From Bacteroidales bacterium (lineage in GTDB: Bacteria > Bacteroidota > Bacteroidia > Bacteroidales > BM520), in assembly GCA_031276035.1 (NCBI GenBank), contig JAISNV010000011.1, positions 29,018-93,017 of the forward strand: 64,000 bases of DNA. Direction: 5' to 3'. The notes below the pieces were generated by a model. That model was not told where the DNA came from, did not search any database, and saw only the letters and a program-made list of their open reading frames with translations. Below, in pieces: positions 33,029-42,823 of the stretch. Made by a program: the position numbers and the translations under genes. How positions within the stretch are numbered: position 1 is the stretch's first letter; every line of letters starts with the position of its first letter.

Positions 33029-34018
33029 ATGAATGTTGGATTACTTATCGGAATTGTAATTGCGTGTATTTTCTTGTTATGGTTTATCTTGTATATCATT
33101 CCGTTGGGATTATGGTTTACAGCACTATTGTCAGGAGTAAAGATATCATTAATACAATTGATATTTATGAGGTGGAGAAAAGTTCCGCCGAAAGTTATTG
33201 TTCAAAACATGATCTCATCTACTAAAGCCGGATTAAATTTAAGTAGGAATGATTTGGAAGCACATTATTTAGCTGGTGGAAATGTTCAAAGAGTTGTAAA
33301 TGCTCTTATTTCTGCTGATAAAGCTAATATGTCTTTGGATTTTAAAACTGCAACAGCCATAGATTTGGCAGGTAGAGATGTTTTTGAAGCCGTTCAAATG
33401 TCGGTTAATCCGAAAGTTATAAACACTCCTCCTGTATCTGCTGTCGCAAAAGACGGTATTCAGCTGATTGCGTTAGCAAGAGTTACAGTAAGAGCAAATA
33501 TTCGTCAACTCGTTGGCGGTGCTGGCGAGGAAACAATTTTGGCAAGAGTAGGAGAGGGTATTGTTACTTCAATCGGTTCATCTGCTTCTCACAAAGAAGT
33601 TCTTGAAAATCCCGATTCTATTTCAAAGGTTGTATTGGCGAAAGGTTTGGATTCAGGAACTGCTTTTGAAATTCTCTCTATTGATATTGCCGATATTGAT
33701 GTAGGTAAAAACATTGGTGCGGTATTACAAATGGATCAGGCAAATGCTGATAAAAATATTGCACAGGCTAAAGCTGAAGAAAGAAGAGCAATGGCTATTG
33801 CCCAAGAGCAGGAAATGAAAGCAAAAGCACAAGAAGCACGAGCTAAGGTTATTCTTGCCGAAGCAGAAATACCTAAAGCTATAGCCGACTCTTTCAGATC
33901 GGGAAATCTTGGTATTATGGATTATTACAAATTTCAAAATATCCAGGCCGATACTAAGATGAGAGAATCTATTTCCGAACCTCCGAATTCTGGAAAGAAA
34001 AATCATCCTGAAAAATAG
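33029..34018 (+). CDS. floA: Flotillin-like protein FloA
   Basis: A 329-residue membrane scaffold. An N-terminal hydrophobic segment (about 4-40) is followed by a SPFH/band-7 core ([72 protein letters not shown]). An Ala/Glu-rich coiled coil (about 240-290) and a polar tail complete it. FloA organises lipid microdomains and membrane protein turnover. It is co-transcribed with nfeD, and a terminator follows about 85 bases after the stop. Confidence 0.93.
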   Translation: MNVGLLIGIVIACIFLLWFILYIIPLGLWFTALLSGVKISLIQLIFMRWRKVPPKVIVQNMISSTKAGLNLSRNDLEAHYLAGGNVQRVVNALISADKANMSLDFKTATAIDLAGRDVFEAVQMSVNPKVINTPPVSAVAKDGIQLIALARVTVRANIRQLVGGAGEETILARVGEGIVTSIGSSASHKEVLENPDSISKVVLAKGLDSGTAFEILSIDIADIDVGKNIGAVLQMDQANADKNIAQAKAEERRAMAIAQEQEMKAKAQEARAKVILAEAEIPKAIADSFRSGNLGIMDYYKFQNIQADTKMRESISEPPNSGKKNHPEK

Positions 34019-34102
34019 AAAATATCGAAAGATATAAAAAGCAAAAGCTTGAAATATAAATTGATAAATTTATAAATATTTTTTATATCGAAAAGCATTA
34101 AT

Positions 34103-34144
34103 AACACGCTAAGAAAATTATTCTTTCTTTGCGTGTTTTTTTGT
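34103..34144 (+). terminator. Terminator of the nfeD-floA operon
   Basis: Arms AACACGC and GCGTGTT extended by AAGAA/TTCTT inside, then a T-rich tail. Confidence 0.7.
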
Positions 34145-34195
34145 TTTTCCGGAATTTGGATAAATTAATGAATACTTTTTACGAATAATAATTCC

Positions 34196-34230
34196 AAATC
34201 GGAAAATTGATTTGATTTTTCCGATTTTTA
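34196..34230. terminator. Terminator between floA and the thioesterase
   Basis: Arms AAATCGGAAAA and TTTTCCGATTT (11 bp) with a loop of 10 bases. It stands between convergent genes and can serve both. Confidence 0.65.
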
Positions 34231-34237
34231 AACTCCT

Positions 34238-34666
34238 TTATTTATTTTTTCTAATTTCCAGAGCAAGTTCATAAAGTTTCTTATCCTCTTCGGTTTCAGG
34301 AGTTATTTTTACATTATGCGGAATAGGGCGGGTGTTTTCATCTACATGGCAGAAAGTCATAAAGCCTTCGCATGCAATTGTATCGGTTTTTCTGTTAAGT
34401 ATTCTAACGTAAGTCATCAATGTTGATTTTCCTACAAAGACTACTGAACCTTCCAAGCGAATAATATGGCCGGGTTTTATCGGGCTTAAAAACTCCATTC
34501 CATGTAATTTTAAACAAACAATACTTGGGGCCGGTAAGAATTCCGTTACTGCTATAAAACCTGATTCTACAAACCATTCGGCGCACCTGCCCGCAAATAA
34601 AGTTCCGTGATGATTCAAATCTTCACTCTTAACTAATCTATGTGAAATCGACTTCTTAAATCCCAT
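34238..34666 (-). CDS. Acyl-CoA thioesterase (hotdog fold)
   Basis: A 142-residue cytosolic enzyme of the YciA/BACH-like hotdog group. Marks are VKSEDLNHHGTLFAGRCAEWFVESGFIA with the conserved N-H-x-G-T-x-F-A-G, the core strand FLSPIKPGHIIRLEGSVVFVGKSTL, and FMTFCHVDEN. It hydrolyses acyl-CoA esters; the chain length is not known. It is divergent from guaA, with a -7 box 29 bases upstream. Confidence 0.85.
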   Translation of the reverse strand: MGFKKSISHRLVKSEDLNHHGTLFAGRCAEWFVESGFIAVTEFLPAPSIVCLKLHGMEFLSPIKPGHIIRLEGSVVFVGKSTLMTYVRILNRKTDTIACEGFMTFCHVDENTRPIPHNVKITPETEEDKKLYELALEIRKNK

Positions 34667-34694
34667 TTTAATATTTATTAAGTTTTATTTACTG

Positions 34695-34702
34695 CAAAAG
34701 TA
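34695..34702 (-). promoter_or_regulatory. -7 box of the thioesterase gene
   Basis: TACTTTTG on the minus strand, 29 bases upstream of its ATG. Confidence 0.5.
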
Positions 34703-34745
34703 CTGATTTTTTTATAAAATGAACTGTCAATCTTTCAAAATATTG

Positions 34746-34753
34746 TACATTTG
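34746..34753 (+). promoter_or_regulatory. -7 box of guaA, almost touching the start codon
   Basis: TACATTTG, only 4 bases before the ATG at 34758. The predicted transcript would begin at or next to the start codon. Confidence 0.4.
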
Positions 34754-34757
34754 TAGC

Positions 34758-36296
34758 ATGGAAGAAATGATATTAATTTTAGATTTTGGCTCTCAATATA
34801 CTCAATTGATTGCGAGAAGAATTAGGGAATTAAACGTATATTGTGAAATACATCCTTACAACAAATTATCTGAAAAATTATTAATGAATAACAATATTAA
34901 AGGGATAGTCTTATCGGGCAGTCCGTTTTCAGTAAGAGCTGAAGGTGCACCTGATATCGACCTGTCATTAATTAGAAATAAATTTCCGCTACTTGCCGTA
35001 TGTTATGGAGCGCAATTACTTGCTCAAAAAAATGGCGGAAATGTTAATGCATCCGCAACCAGAGAATACGGCAGGGCAAATCTCCACAAAATAAATACTG
35101 ATAATCCGTTACTTAAAGGACTAACTCCTAATACTCAAGTTTGGATGTCGCATGGAGATACTATTTCTCATATTCCAAACAATTTTAAAATTATTGCAAG
35201 CACATCTACAGTTGACATTGCAGGATTTTATATTGAAAATGAACCAACATATGGAATCCAATTTCATCCGGAAGTGTACCATACAACCCAAGGAACGGAC
35301 TTGCTTAAAAACTTTGTTGTTGATATTTGTAAATGTTCTTCTTCGTGGACATCAGGCTCATTTATAGATAATACAGTTAAATCTCTTAAAGATACACTTA
35401 AAGATGATAAAGTAATTTTAGGACTCTCTGGAGGTGTAGATTCTTCTGTTGCCGCAGTATTATTAAACAAAGCAATCGGTAAAAATCTTATTTGTATTTT
35501 TGTTGATAATGGTTTGTTAAGAAAAAATGAATTTGAAGATGTGTTGGATTCGTATAAACATTTAGGTCTTAATGTTATAGGCGTTAATTCTAAAGATAAA
35601 TTTTATAATGCTTTGAAAGGTATTGCAGATCCCGAAAGAAAAAGGAAAGCCATTGGTAAAACCTTTATCAGAGTTTTCGAGGAAGAGGCAAAGAAAATTA
35701 AAAATGCTAAATATTTGGCACAAGGCACGATATATCCTGATGTTATTGAATCTGTTTCGGTTAAGGGTCCTTCTGCTACAATTAAATCACATCATAATGT
35801 TGGCGGATTGCCAAAAAGAATGGGATTAAAACTTGTTGAACCTTTAAGAGAATTATTTAAGGATGAAGTGCGTAGAGTAGGAGCTGCTCTTGAAATGCCG
35901 CTTCATTTACTTAAAAGACATCCTTTTCCTGGACCGGGACTTGGAATTCGCATTATCGGAAGTGTTACTCCTGAAAAAGTAAGAATACTACAAGAAGTTG
36001 ATTATATTTTTATTAATGGATTGAAAACTCATGATCTCTATGATAAAGTATGGCAGGCTTTTGCTGTTCTTCTGCCTGTTAAATCTGTGGGAGTAATGGG
36101 AGATGAAAAAACTTATGAAAATGTTGTTGCATTACGTTCTGTTGGCTCAACCGACGGTATGACTGCGGATTGGTCGCATTTGCCGTATGAATTTCTTGCG
36201 AAAATGTCTAATGAAATAATTAATAATGTTAAGGGTGTTAATCGTGTAGTTTATGATATAAGTTCAAAACCGCCTGCAACAATTGAGTGGGAATAA
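34758..36296 (+). CDS. guaA: GMP synthase (glutamine-hydrolysing)
   Basis: 512 residues from the ATG at 34758; the longer frame back to 34719 overlaps the -7 box. The N-terminal glutamine amidotransferase has [15 protein letters not shown], catalytic Cys in [10 protein letters not shown] and His-Glu in QFHPEVYHT. The ATP-pyrophosphatase domain has [13 protein letters not shown], and the C-terminal dimerisation domain has [14 protein letters not shown] and ending [11 protein letters not shown]. It makes GMP from XMP. The LysM gene starts 7 bases after the stop, so both may share a transcript. Confidence 0.97.
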   Translation: MEEMILILDFGSQYTQLIARRIRELNVYCEIHPYNKLSEKLLMNNNIKGIVLSGSPFSVRAEGAPDIDLSLIRNKFPLLAVCYGAQLLAQKNGGNVNASATREYGRANLHKINTDNPLLKGLTPNTQVWMSHGDTISHIPNNFKIIASTSTVDIAGFYIENEPTYGIQFHPEVYHTTQGTDLLKNFVVDICKCSSSWTSGSFIDNTVKSLKDTLKDDKVILGLSGGVDSSVAAVLLNKAIGKNLICIFVDNGLLRKNEFEDVLDSYKHLGLNVIGVNSKDKFYNALKGIADPERKRKAIGKTFIRVFEEEAKKIKNAKYLAQGTIYPDVIESVSVKGPSATIKSHHNVGGLPKRMGLKLVEPLRELFKDEVRRVGAALEMPLHLLKRHPFPGPGLGIRIIGSVTPEKVRILQEVDYIFINGLKTHDLYDKVWQAFAVLLPVKSVGVMGDEKTYENVVALRSVGSTDGMTADWSHLPYEFLAKMSNEIINNVKGVNRVVYDISSKPPATIEWE

Positions 36297-36303
36297 AAAT
36301 ATT

Positions 36304-38526
36304 ATGAAGATGAAAAAAAGCTTTCTGTTATTCGGTTTCTTATTTATATTATCGATATTTCAAATTAATGCTCAAGAGGTTGATAATCCCATTGATAATG
36401 TTGATACCTTACAATTCAATTACAACCTTACAAAGTCAGACAATATTCAGTGGATTGAAGATGAGTTAATGTATCTGCATATTGTTGCTCTTAAGCAAAC
36501 TCTATTCTCAATTTCAAAACTTTATAATATTTCTATTGATGAAATTTTATTGATAAATAAATTAAATTCTGCGGATGATATTAAAGCCGGACAAATACTT
36601 TTGATTCCTGCAAGAAATCTTGACCCGAAAAAATATCCGAAAAAAGAAAGTGAACAAAAAACTCAAACTGATGAACCCAACCATCTAGAAACATCTCATA
36701 ATCTTCTTCAAGATACATTAAACTACTATTATGTTTATGTAAAGCAAAAGGAAACTTTATATCATCTTAGCCATGAATATAATGTTGATATTGATGATAT
36801 TAAAAAAGCGAATGATGGTTTGTTAGACGGGCTTAAAGCTTATACAACAATAAGAATTCCAAAACCTAAGAAAATTGAAGAAGTTATTGAAGAGGAAATT
36901 ACTGTTTCAATTCCCGAAAATTTGATTGAACCCGCGATAATTATTGATACTGTCGCTGTTAAACTTGTTGAACACATTGTTCAACCAAGGGAAACGCTTT
37001 ATAAGATCGCAAAAGAATATTCGATCTCTACAGATGATATTATAAAATATAATCCTTCGGCAGCAAAGAGGGTTAAAAAGAATCAGGTTCTTTTGATTCC
37101 TGTTTATCAAATTGAACAAGAAGAAATTAAAATTGAAACGGGAATCATTTCAGGTATAGATACTTCTACACTTGAGTCGATAACTGTTGATATTGAAGAT
37201 TTAGAGGTCATAAAAAGTAAAAGAAAGTTTAAAGTTGCTTTATTAATGCCCCTGTATTTCGAGGAAGATAGAAACTTAACTGTAGATGAAATTACCGGTA
37301 AAATTGTTTCAGGCACATCTAAGCCTTTCAGATTTATTCAATTTTACCAAGGGGCAAAAATTGCCTTGGATTCTTTAGCCAAAGCCGGAATGAATGTTGA
37401 TTTGCAAATTTTTGATGTTGACGAAAGTTACTCAAAAGCGCAAAAGCTTGTAAATAATAATGCCCTGAAAGATTTTGATTTGATAATAGGACCTTTCTAC
37501 AAACAAGCATATAACTTAATTTGTAATTACGTATCTAAGTTTGGAATACCAATTGTTAATCCTACAACTGCTTTAAGAGAAAATGTATGTGATTATGATA
37601 AGACGTTCAAATTAACCGTAGATAATACAACAAAACTAAGTTATATAGCTAATTATATACTTGTAAACTATCCTGATGCAAATATTGTTTTCTATTTTCA
37701 AAAAACTCCTACTGAATCTCAAAAAGAAGAGATGCAGTATTTGCAGAATCGTTTGGACAAAGCAATTCCTGAAAGAATAAAATTTTCAAATGTTGATTTA
37801 TATAATTTGATTGTTGAACAATCGGTTTTGGACTCTACTTTATCCGAAGGACAGATTTTTAAAAATATTTATTTGGAAAATATTTTGTTAAGTAAAAATG
37901 AACTTATTGAACATCCTGCCGAATTTACTTATGTGAATAATAATATAAAAATTTTTGATTATTCAATAAGCGGAGTTGCAGGTTATACGAAATATCTTAG
38001 CCCGGCAAGAGCAAATATAGTTATTAGTTTTACGGAAGATAATTCCGGAATTATTGATAATTTATCAAGATTAAATAGCTTGGCCGGAAAGTATGAAATT
38101 CATTTGTTCGGAAATGAATACTGGTTGATGAGCGAATTGGATTATCAATCTTTGCGAAACGTTGATTTTCATATTTGTACAAACAGATTAATCGATTATA
38201 ACGATATAAGAGTAAATGATTTTATTAATAATTATTCTCAAGTATTTATTTCCGAACCTGGCAGATATGCTTTTTTAGGATTCGATATAGTTTATTACTT
38301 CGGTAAAATGCTCTATCTTTTTGATAATGATTTTACAAAATATATTTCAACGGTGAAATATAACGGATTGGAATATTCAATGTTTTATAATAAAACTACT
38401 GATATTAGTGGTTTTGAGAATTTTTCATCGGGTATTTATGTTATACGTAATTATCAATGGCTGTTGATGCCGAGCGATGATTATATCTGGAATAGAATAT
38501 CCGTTGATTTGGAAACAATTCGCTAA
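36304..38526 (+). CDS. LysM-repeat protein with periplasmic-binding-protein-like domain
   Basis: 740 residues from the ATG at 36304 (a second ATG lies two codons later). Signal peptide to about residue 24 (QINAQ). Three LysM repeats follow: about 50-92 (LKQTLFSISKLYNISIDEIL), 138-182 (KQKETLYHLSHEYNVDIDDI) and 226-270 (PRETLYKIAKEYSISTDDII). Each LysM ends in a short strand such as ILLIP. From about 308 a type-1 periplasmic-binding fold (KVALLMPLYFEED, FIQFYQGAKIALD, LIIGPFYKQAYNLI) continues to the end, as in LppC/YraM-like proteins. It probably binds peptidoglycan in the periplasm; its substrate is unknown. Confidence 0.85.
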   Translation: MKMKKSFLLFGFLFILSIFQINAQEVDNPIDNVDTLQFNYNLTKSDNIQWIEDELMYLHIVALKQTLFSISKLYNISIDEILLINKLNSADDIKAGQILLIPARNLDPKKYPKKESEQKTQTDEPNHLETSHNLLQDTLNYYYVYVKQKETLYHLSHEYNVDIDDIKKANDGLLDGLKAYTTIRIPKPKKIEEVIEEEITVSIPENLIEPAIIIDTVAVKLVEHIVQPRETLYKIAKEYSISTDDIIKYNPSAAKRVKKNQVLLIPVYQIEQEEIKIETGIISGIDTSTLESITVDIEDLEVIKSKRKFKVALLMPLYFEEDRNLTVDEITGKIVSGTSKPFRFIQFYQGAKIALDSLAKAGMNVDLQIFDVDESYSKAQKLVNNNALKDFDLIIGPFYKQAYNLICNYVSKFGIPIVNPTTALRENVCDYDKTFKLTVDNTTKLSYIANYILVNYPDANIVFYFQKTPTESQKEEMQYLQNRLDKAIPERIKFSNVDLYNLIVEQSVLDSTLSEGQIFKNIYLENILLSKNELIEHPAEFTYVNNNIKIFDYSISGVAGYTKYLSPARANIVISFTEDNSGIIDNLSRLNSLAGKYEIHLFGNEYWLMSELDYQSLRNVDFHICTNRLIDYNDIRVNDFINNYSQVFISEPGRYAFLGFDIVYYFGKMLYLFDNDFTKYISTVKYNGLEYSMFYNKTTDISGFENFSSGIYVIRNYQWLLMPSDDYIWNRISVDLETIR

Positions 38527-39234
38527 TTATAGTTCACCATTCTCTGTAAAGCTATAATATGAATCTACGGTAATTATTAAATGATCCACAATATTTATAT
38601 CAAATAATTTCCCTATTTCAACCATCTTCTGCGTTATTTTTCTGTCTTGATCACTTGGCATAATACTTCCCGAAGGATGATTATGACATAGAATTATTGC
38701 CGAAGCTAAGACATCAACGGCAATCTTAAATATTCGTCGCGGATCAACAATGGTTGAATTAACACCACCTTCACCTACAACCTGTTTTGAAATTACTTTT
38801 AAGTTTCGTGCCAAATAGATCACCCAAAACTCTTCATATTTACTAAATCCGATTATTGGCCACATTAATGAATAAATATCTTTACTTGATTTAAGAAATA
38901 TTGCTTCCTTTGTTGTTTCCTTGCAGCAACGAATTCCTAATTCTAAGGCTGCAATTACTGTTATTGCCTTTGTGTTGCCTATACCTTTCATTTTCTTTAA
39001 TCCGCAAATCTCATTCTGAGTTATCTGTTTCAAACTATTATTATTTTCTCTCAAAATTTTATATGCTAAGCTTAAGGCATTATCATCTTTTGAACCTGTT
39101 CGCAGTAATATTGCTAACAGTTCGGTATTTGTCATATTCTTGACACCTTTTTCCAACATCTTCTCACGAGGCTTATCTTCCTCTGCAAAAGATTTCATAT
39201 TGAAACTTTTGTTTTCATTATATATTTTGTTCAT
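38527..39234 (-). CDS. radC: RadC family JAMM/MPN+ protein
   Basis: A 235-residue protein of the UPF0758/RadC group. It opens with the HhH-like region DKPREKMLEKGVKNMTNTELLAILLRTGS, followed by the MPN+ metal site: the stretch WVIYLARNLKVIS, then ILCHNHPSGSIMPSDQD holding H-x-H-x-D. A role in DNA repair was proposed long ago but is not established. Its stop is adjacent to the stop of the LysM gene (convergent, zero spacing), with no terminator between. An alternative start is the ATG at residue 13. Confidence 0.93.
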   Translation of the reverse strand: MNKIYNENKSFNMKSFAEEDKPREKMLEKGVKNMTNTELLAILLRTGSKDDNALSLAYKILRENNNSLKQITQNEICGLKKMKGIGNTKAITVIAALELGIRCCKETTKEAIFLKSSKDIYSLMWPIIGFSKYEEFWVIYLARNLKVISKQVVGEGGVNSTIVDPRRIFKIAVDVLASAIILCHNHPSGSIMPSDQDRKITQKMVEIGKLFDINIVDHLIITVDSYYSFTENGEL

Positions 39235-39398
39235 AAATTTTTACATCTGTAATGTTTTATATGAAATTGTTTTCATTCATATTGCAAAATATGCACGAAT
39301 GTACCCCATAATTAATATCCATTAACCTTGTTAATAATAGTTAATTTTTTACGACTAAAAGTTATTCTTATGATATATAATAAATTAAAGATATAATT

Positions 39399-39995
39399 AT
39401 GAAAGGCGAAAAGAAATTGGAGTTTAAGAATTTAAAAATAGAGGAAATATTAAATTATAATAATATTGAACTTTACAGTTATTTATATATTCATGAATAT
39501 CCGAAAGTTAGATCTTATATTTTGTCAAATAACGGGAAATTAGACGATGTGGATGATGTGTTTCAAGAGATAATGTTGATTCTTTTTAATAAATATGAAA
39601 TAAATGATTTCACTTCAATTCAAGCATCGGCGTTGATAATTAAGATAGCGAAAAATATTTGGTTACAGACTTTTAGGAAGAGAAAACCGGCAACTTGTAA
39701 CGAAGTATCGGATAATATTGTTGATAACTCCGCTTATGATGCAATAATTAATCTTGACGGAAAAATACTTGACGCGGAAGAAACAGTTGAGAATCTAATT
39801 ATTAAACACATCAAAATGTTGAATGATGACAACAGGAGAATCTTTCTACTTTATATTAACCGTTACAGAGCTAAGAGAATAGCAGAGATTATGGGCTATA
39901 ACGGAGGCGAAAATTATGTGAGGAAAAAGATCAGGCTATGTAAACTTTCTCTTTTACACAGAATTAAGAATGATCCGGAGTTTAAAACACTGTAA
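39399..39995 (+). CDS. ECF-like sigma-70 family factor
   Basis: A 198-residue protein. The region-2-like segment is DDVDDVFQEIMLILFNKYE (about 48-66). After a linker rich in Asn and Asp comes a region-4-like helix-turn-helix (about 142-190) with NDDNRRIFLLYINRYRAKRIAEIMGYNGGENYVRKKIR. The spacing and size are those of ECF sigma factors, though the DNA-binding segment is more basic and longer than usual. No anti-sigma gene is adjacent. It stands alone between radC and clpC. Confidence 0.7.
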   Translation: MKGEKKLEFKNLKIEEILNYNNIELYSYLYIHEYPKVRSYILSNNGKLDDVDDVFQEIMLILFNKYEINDFTSIQASALIIKIAKNIWLQTFRKRKPATCNEVSDNIVDNSAYDAIINLDGKILDAEETVENLIIKHIKMLNDDNRRIFLLYINRYRAKRIAEIMGYNGGENYVRKKIRLCKLSLLHRIKNDPEFKTL

Positions 39996-40056
39996 ATCTT
40001 ATTTGGAATTCATGTTCTTTAGCCGTTTTTATTTATGTTTTGTAGAGAAAATAATT

Positions 40057-42615
40057 TTACTTGTCAATTTTTATTTTAGGCAAGTTCGTGCTGGAATCAT
40101 AATCAACGGTAATTTTCGATTTATTCTTACCCATATTTTCTAGAATGACTGTTTCAGAAATAGGATCTTCAATATACTTTTGAATTGCTCTATGGAGAGG
40201 TCTTGCGCCGTATTGAATATCCCATTCGTTATTTATGATATGCTCAATTAATTCATCTGTAACACGCAAACTAATATTAAGATCTTTCATTCTATTCGCT
40301 ATTTCCTTTATTTCTAGAGCGATGATATCCTTAATATTATCCTTATTCAAAGAATTGAAAATTATAACTTCGTCAATTCTATTTAAAAATTCCGGAGAGA
40401 AATTCTTTTTAAGAGCTTTATCAATAATACTTCTTGATTTTTCAATAAGATTATCATCGGAATTTGCATTGAACCCAACGCCTCCGCCGAATTCCTTAAC
40501 TTGGCGGGTGCCAATGTTGGAAGTCATGATTATTATTGTATTTCTGAAATCAATTTTTCTTCCGAGCCCGTCAGTCATAAAGCCGTAATCCAACATTTGC
40601 AATAAAATATTATAAATATCAGGATGTGCTTTTTCAATTTCATCAAGTAAAACAACTGAGTATGGTTTACGTCTGACCTTTTCAGTAAGTTGTCCTCCTT
40701 CTTCATAACCCACATATCCCGGAGGTGCTCCGATTAATCTTGAAACATTATGTTTTTCAGAATATTCGCTCATATCAATACGAATCAATGAATCTTCGGA
40801 ATCAAACATAGTTTCTGCAAGAGTTTTCGCCAAATGTGTTTTTCCGACTCCAGTCTGACCAAGGAAAATGAAACTCCCAATAGGTTTGTTCGGGTTTTTA
40901 AGTCCGGCACGGTTTCTTCTGATTGCTTTCGATATTTTAATCACAGCTTCATCCTGACCGATTACTTTGTTTGTAAGTTCTTTTTCAAGATTAATAAGTT
41001 TATCTGTTTCGTTGCTGGATATTCTGTTTACAGGAATACCTGTCATCATGGATACAACTTCCGCAACATCTTCTTCGACAACCTTTACAGGATTATTCTC
41101 TGTTTCATTTTTATGCTTGGTCCATAAATAATTAATCTTTTGTTGCAGTTTTTTTATTTCCTGATTTATTTTATCGGCATCTTCATATCTCTCTTCAAAT
41201 ATAGCATTTGCTTTATCTTCTTGAAGCTTGGTTACTTTTTTCTCGCTTGATTGAATCGATTTCGGTAGTACAAAATGCTTAATATGAACTCTTGCTCCTG
41301 CTTCATCCATCGCATCAATAGCTTTATCAGGAAGAAATCTATCAGTAATATATCTATTAGTTAATGTTACACAGGCTTTAATCGCATCAGAAGCATATTT
41401 AACATTATGATGTTTTTCGTATTTGTCTTTAATCTTATTTAAGATTTGAATAGTTTCTTCAACGGAAGTAGGTTCAATAACAACTTTCTGAAAACGACGC
41501 TCTAAAGCAAGATCTTTTTCAAGATATTGACGATATTCATCAAAAGTACTTGTTCCGATACATTGGATTTCCCCTTTTGCCAATGCAGGTTTAAAAATGC
41601 TGGAAGCATCCATTGCACCTGCAGCATTACCCGCACCTATAAGAGAATGAATCTCATCGATAAAAAGAATAATATTACGGTTTTGTTTTAATTCATCAAT
41701 AATCACCTTAATCCGTTTTTCAAAATCACCACGGTATTTAGTGCCGGCAACAACAGAAGCCAAATCTATTGAAAAAATTCTCTTTTCGAATAAATTTTGT
41801 GGTACTTGTTTTTTTACTATGCGCATTGCCAGTCCTTCAACCATTGCAGATTTACCAACTCCGGACTCTCCAATAATAATAGGATTATTTTTCTTTCTTC
41901 TGCTTAATATTTGTGCCATCCTTTCCAGTTCTTTGTCGCGACCTACGAGTGCGTCAAGATTTCCGGCTTCCGCCTCGGCAGTAACATCTGTGCCAAAGGT
42001 AGTTAAAATCGATTTTCCCGATTCGATACTCGAAAGAAAATTATCATCATCAAATCCTGGATTTTCAAACATATTATCATTTTCTTCGTCATCATCTGAG
42101 AAAAATGAATTATTGATAATATCGTCTTCCTTATTTTTATCATCCTCAATATTATAATCGGATTCAAACTCTAAATATTTTATTGCCAGAGATTTTATAT
42201 GTTTGTAATCGACATTGTATTTAGCAAGAAGAGATTTGATAAAGCTGTCTTCAATTTTAAAAATAGCGCTCAATAAATGAAAAGGTTGTATTTTGTTTGA
42301 GTTGTAAGTACGAAGTTCTATTGCCGCTAAACTTAGTGCACGTTGGGCAGTAACATCAAGAGGAAAATTATTTGAGGAAGTTTTTATAACAGTGGTTAAA
42401 CCTTGAGAAGAATCTAAATGTTGTTCTATAGCTTCTTTTATTTCCTTAAGATTATGTTGAATGTCTTGTAATATATATGTGATCATATTATCCGGTTTTC
42501 TAATAATCCCAAGAAATAAATGTTCAATGGTAATTACTGGAGAACCAAGTCTTTCTGCTTCCTCCCTGCTAAAAGTTAGCACTAAGGATAATTCGTCGGA
42601 TGGTTTAAAAATCAT
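40057..42615 (-). CDS. clpC: ClpC/ClpA-type ATP-dependent protease ATPase subunit
   Basis: 852 residues from the ATG at 42615. The frame extends 30 residues further as a hydrophobic stretch, but a -7 box at 42634-42641 and the family start MIFKPSDELSLVLTFSREEA support the inner ATG. Domains: N-domain of two Clp repeats (about 1-150), an acidic linker of about 50 residues, AAA-1 with GESGVGKS, a UVR motif (FEERYEDADKINQEIKKLQQ), AAA-2 with GQTGVGKTH, and a C-terminal D2 small domain. It unfolds substrates for ClpP. ClpS-like adaptors bind the N-domain, and one such gene is at 32248-32529. Confidence 0.93.
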   Translation of the reverse strand: MIFKPSDELSLVLTFSREEAERLGSPVITIEHLFLGIIRKPDNMITYILQDIQHNLKEIKEAIEQHLDSSQGLTTVIKTSSNNFPLDVTAQRALSLAAIELRTYNSNKIQPFHLLSAIFKIEDSFIKSLLAKYNVDYKHIKSLAIKYLEFESDYNIEDDKNKEDDIINNSFFSDDDEENDNMFENPGFDDDNFLSSIESGKSILTTFGTDVTAEAEAGNLDALVGRDKELERMAQILSRRKKNNPIIIGESGVGKSAMVEGLAMRIVKKQVPQNLFEKRIFSIDLASVVAGTKYRGDFEKRIKVIIDELKQNRNIILFIDEIHSLIGAGNAAGAMDASSIFKPALAKGEIQCIGTSTFDEYRQYLEKDLALERRFQKVVIEPTSVEETIQILNKIKDKYEKHHNVKYASDAIKACVTLTNRYITDRFLPDKAIDAMDEAGARVHIKHFVLPKSIQSSEKKVTKLQEDKANAIFEERYEDADKINQEIKKLQQKINYLWTKHKNETENNPVKVVEEDVAEVVSMMTGIPVNRISSNETDKLINLEKELTNKVIGQDEAVIKISKAIRRNRAGLKNPNKPIGSFIFLGQTGVGKTHLAKTLAETMFDSEDSLIRIDMSEYSEKHNVSRLIGAPPGYVGYEEGGQLTEKVRRKPYSVVLLDEIEKAHPDIYNILLQMLDYGFMTDGLGRKIDFRNTIIIMTSNIGTRQVKEFGGGVGFNANSDDNLIEKSRSIIDKALKKNFSPEFLNRIDEVIIFNSLNKDNIKDIIALEIKEIANRMKDLNISLRVTDELIEHIINNEWDIQYGARPLHRAIQKYIEDPISETVILENMGKNKSKITVDYDSSTNLPKIKIDK

Positions 42616-42633
42616 ACAAATGAAAAATTTCTG

Positions 42634-42641
42634 CAAAAATA
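42634..42641 (-). promoter_or_regulatory. -7 box of clpC
   Basis: TATTTTTG on the minus strand, 18 bases upstream of the ATG at 42615. Confidence 0.45.
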
Positions 42642-42767
42642 TAATCAATATCCATATAAAAAAGAAAAAAAGTAATAAAATTATTAACATAATAATATTT
42701 AACAATTACTTGTGGTAATATTGTTGATAACTCAAGAAAAAAATACCATTTTTTCGAAAAAAATCAC

Positions 42768-42775
42768 TATCTTTG
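42768..42775 (+). promoter_or_regulatory. -7 box of gyrA
   Basis: TATCTTTG, 48 bases upstream of the gyrA ATG. The region from 42642 also holds the divergent clpC control sequences. Confidence 0.5.
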
Positions 42776-42823
42776 TAGTTTAGAAAAGTATAATATAACT
42801 TATTGAAATAAAGACTATTAAAT

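Noticed and set aside
40057..42705. Membrane-anchored ClpC from the start at 42705
   Set aside because: The extra hydrophobic 30 residues lie upstream of a -7 box and directly before the conserved N-terminus starting at 42615, so they are most likely untranslated leader or spacer.
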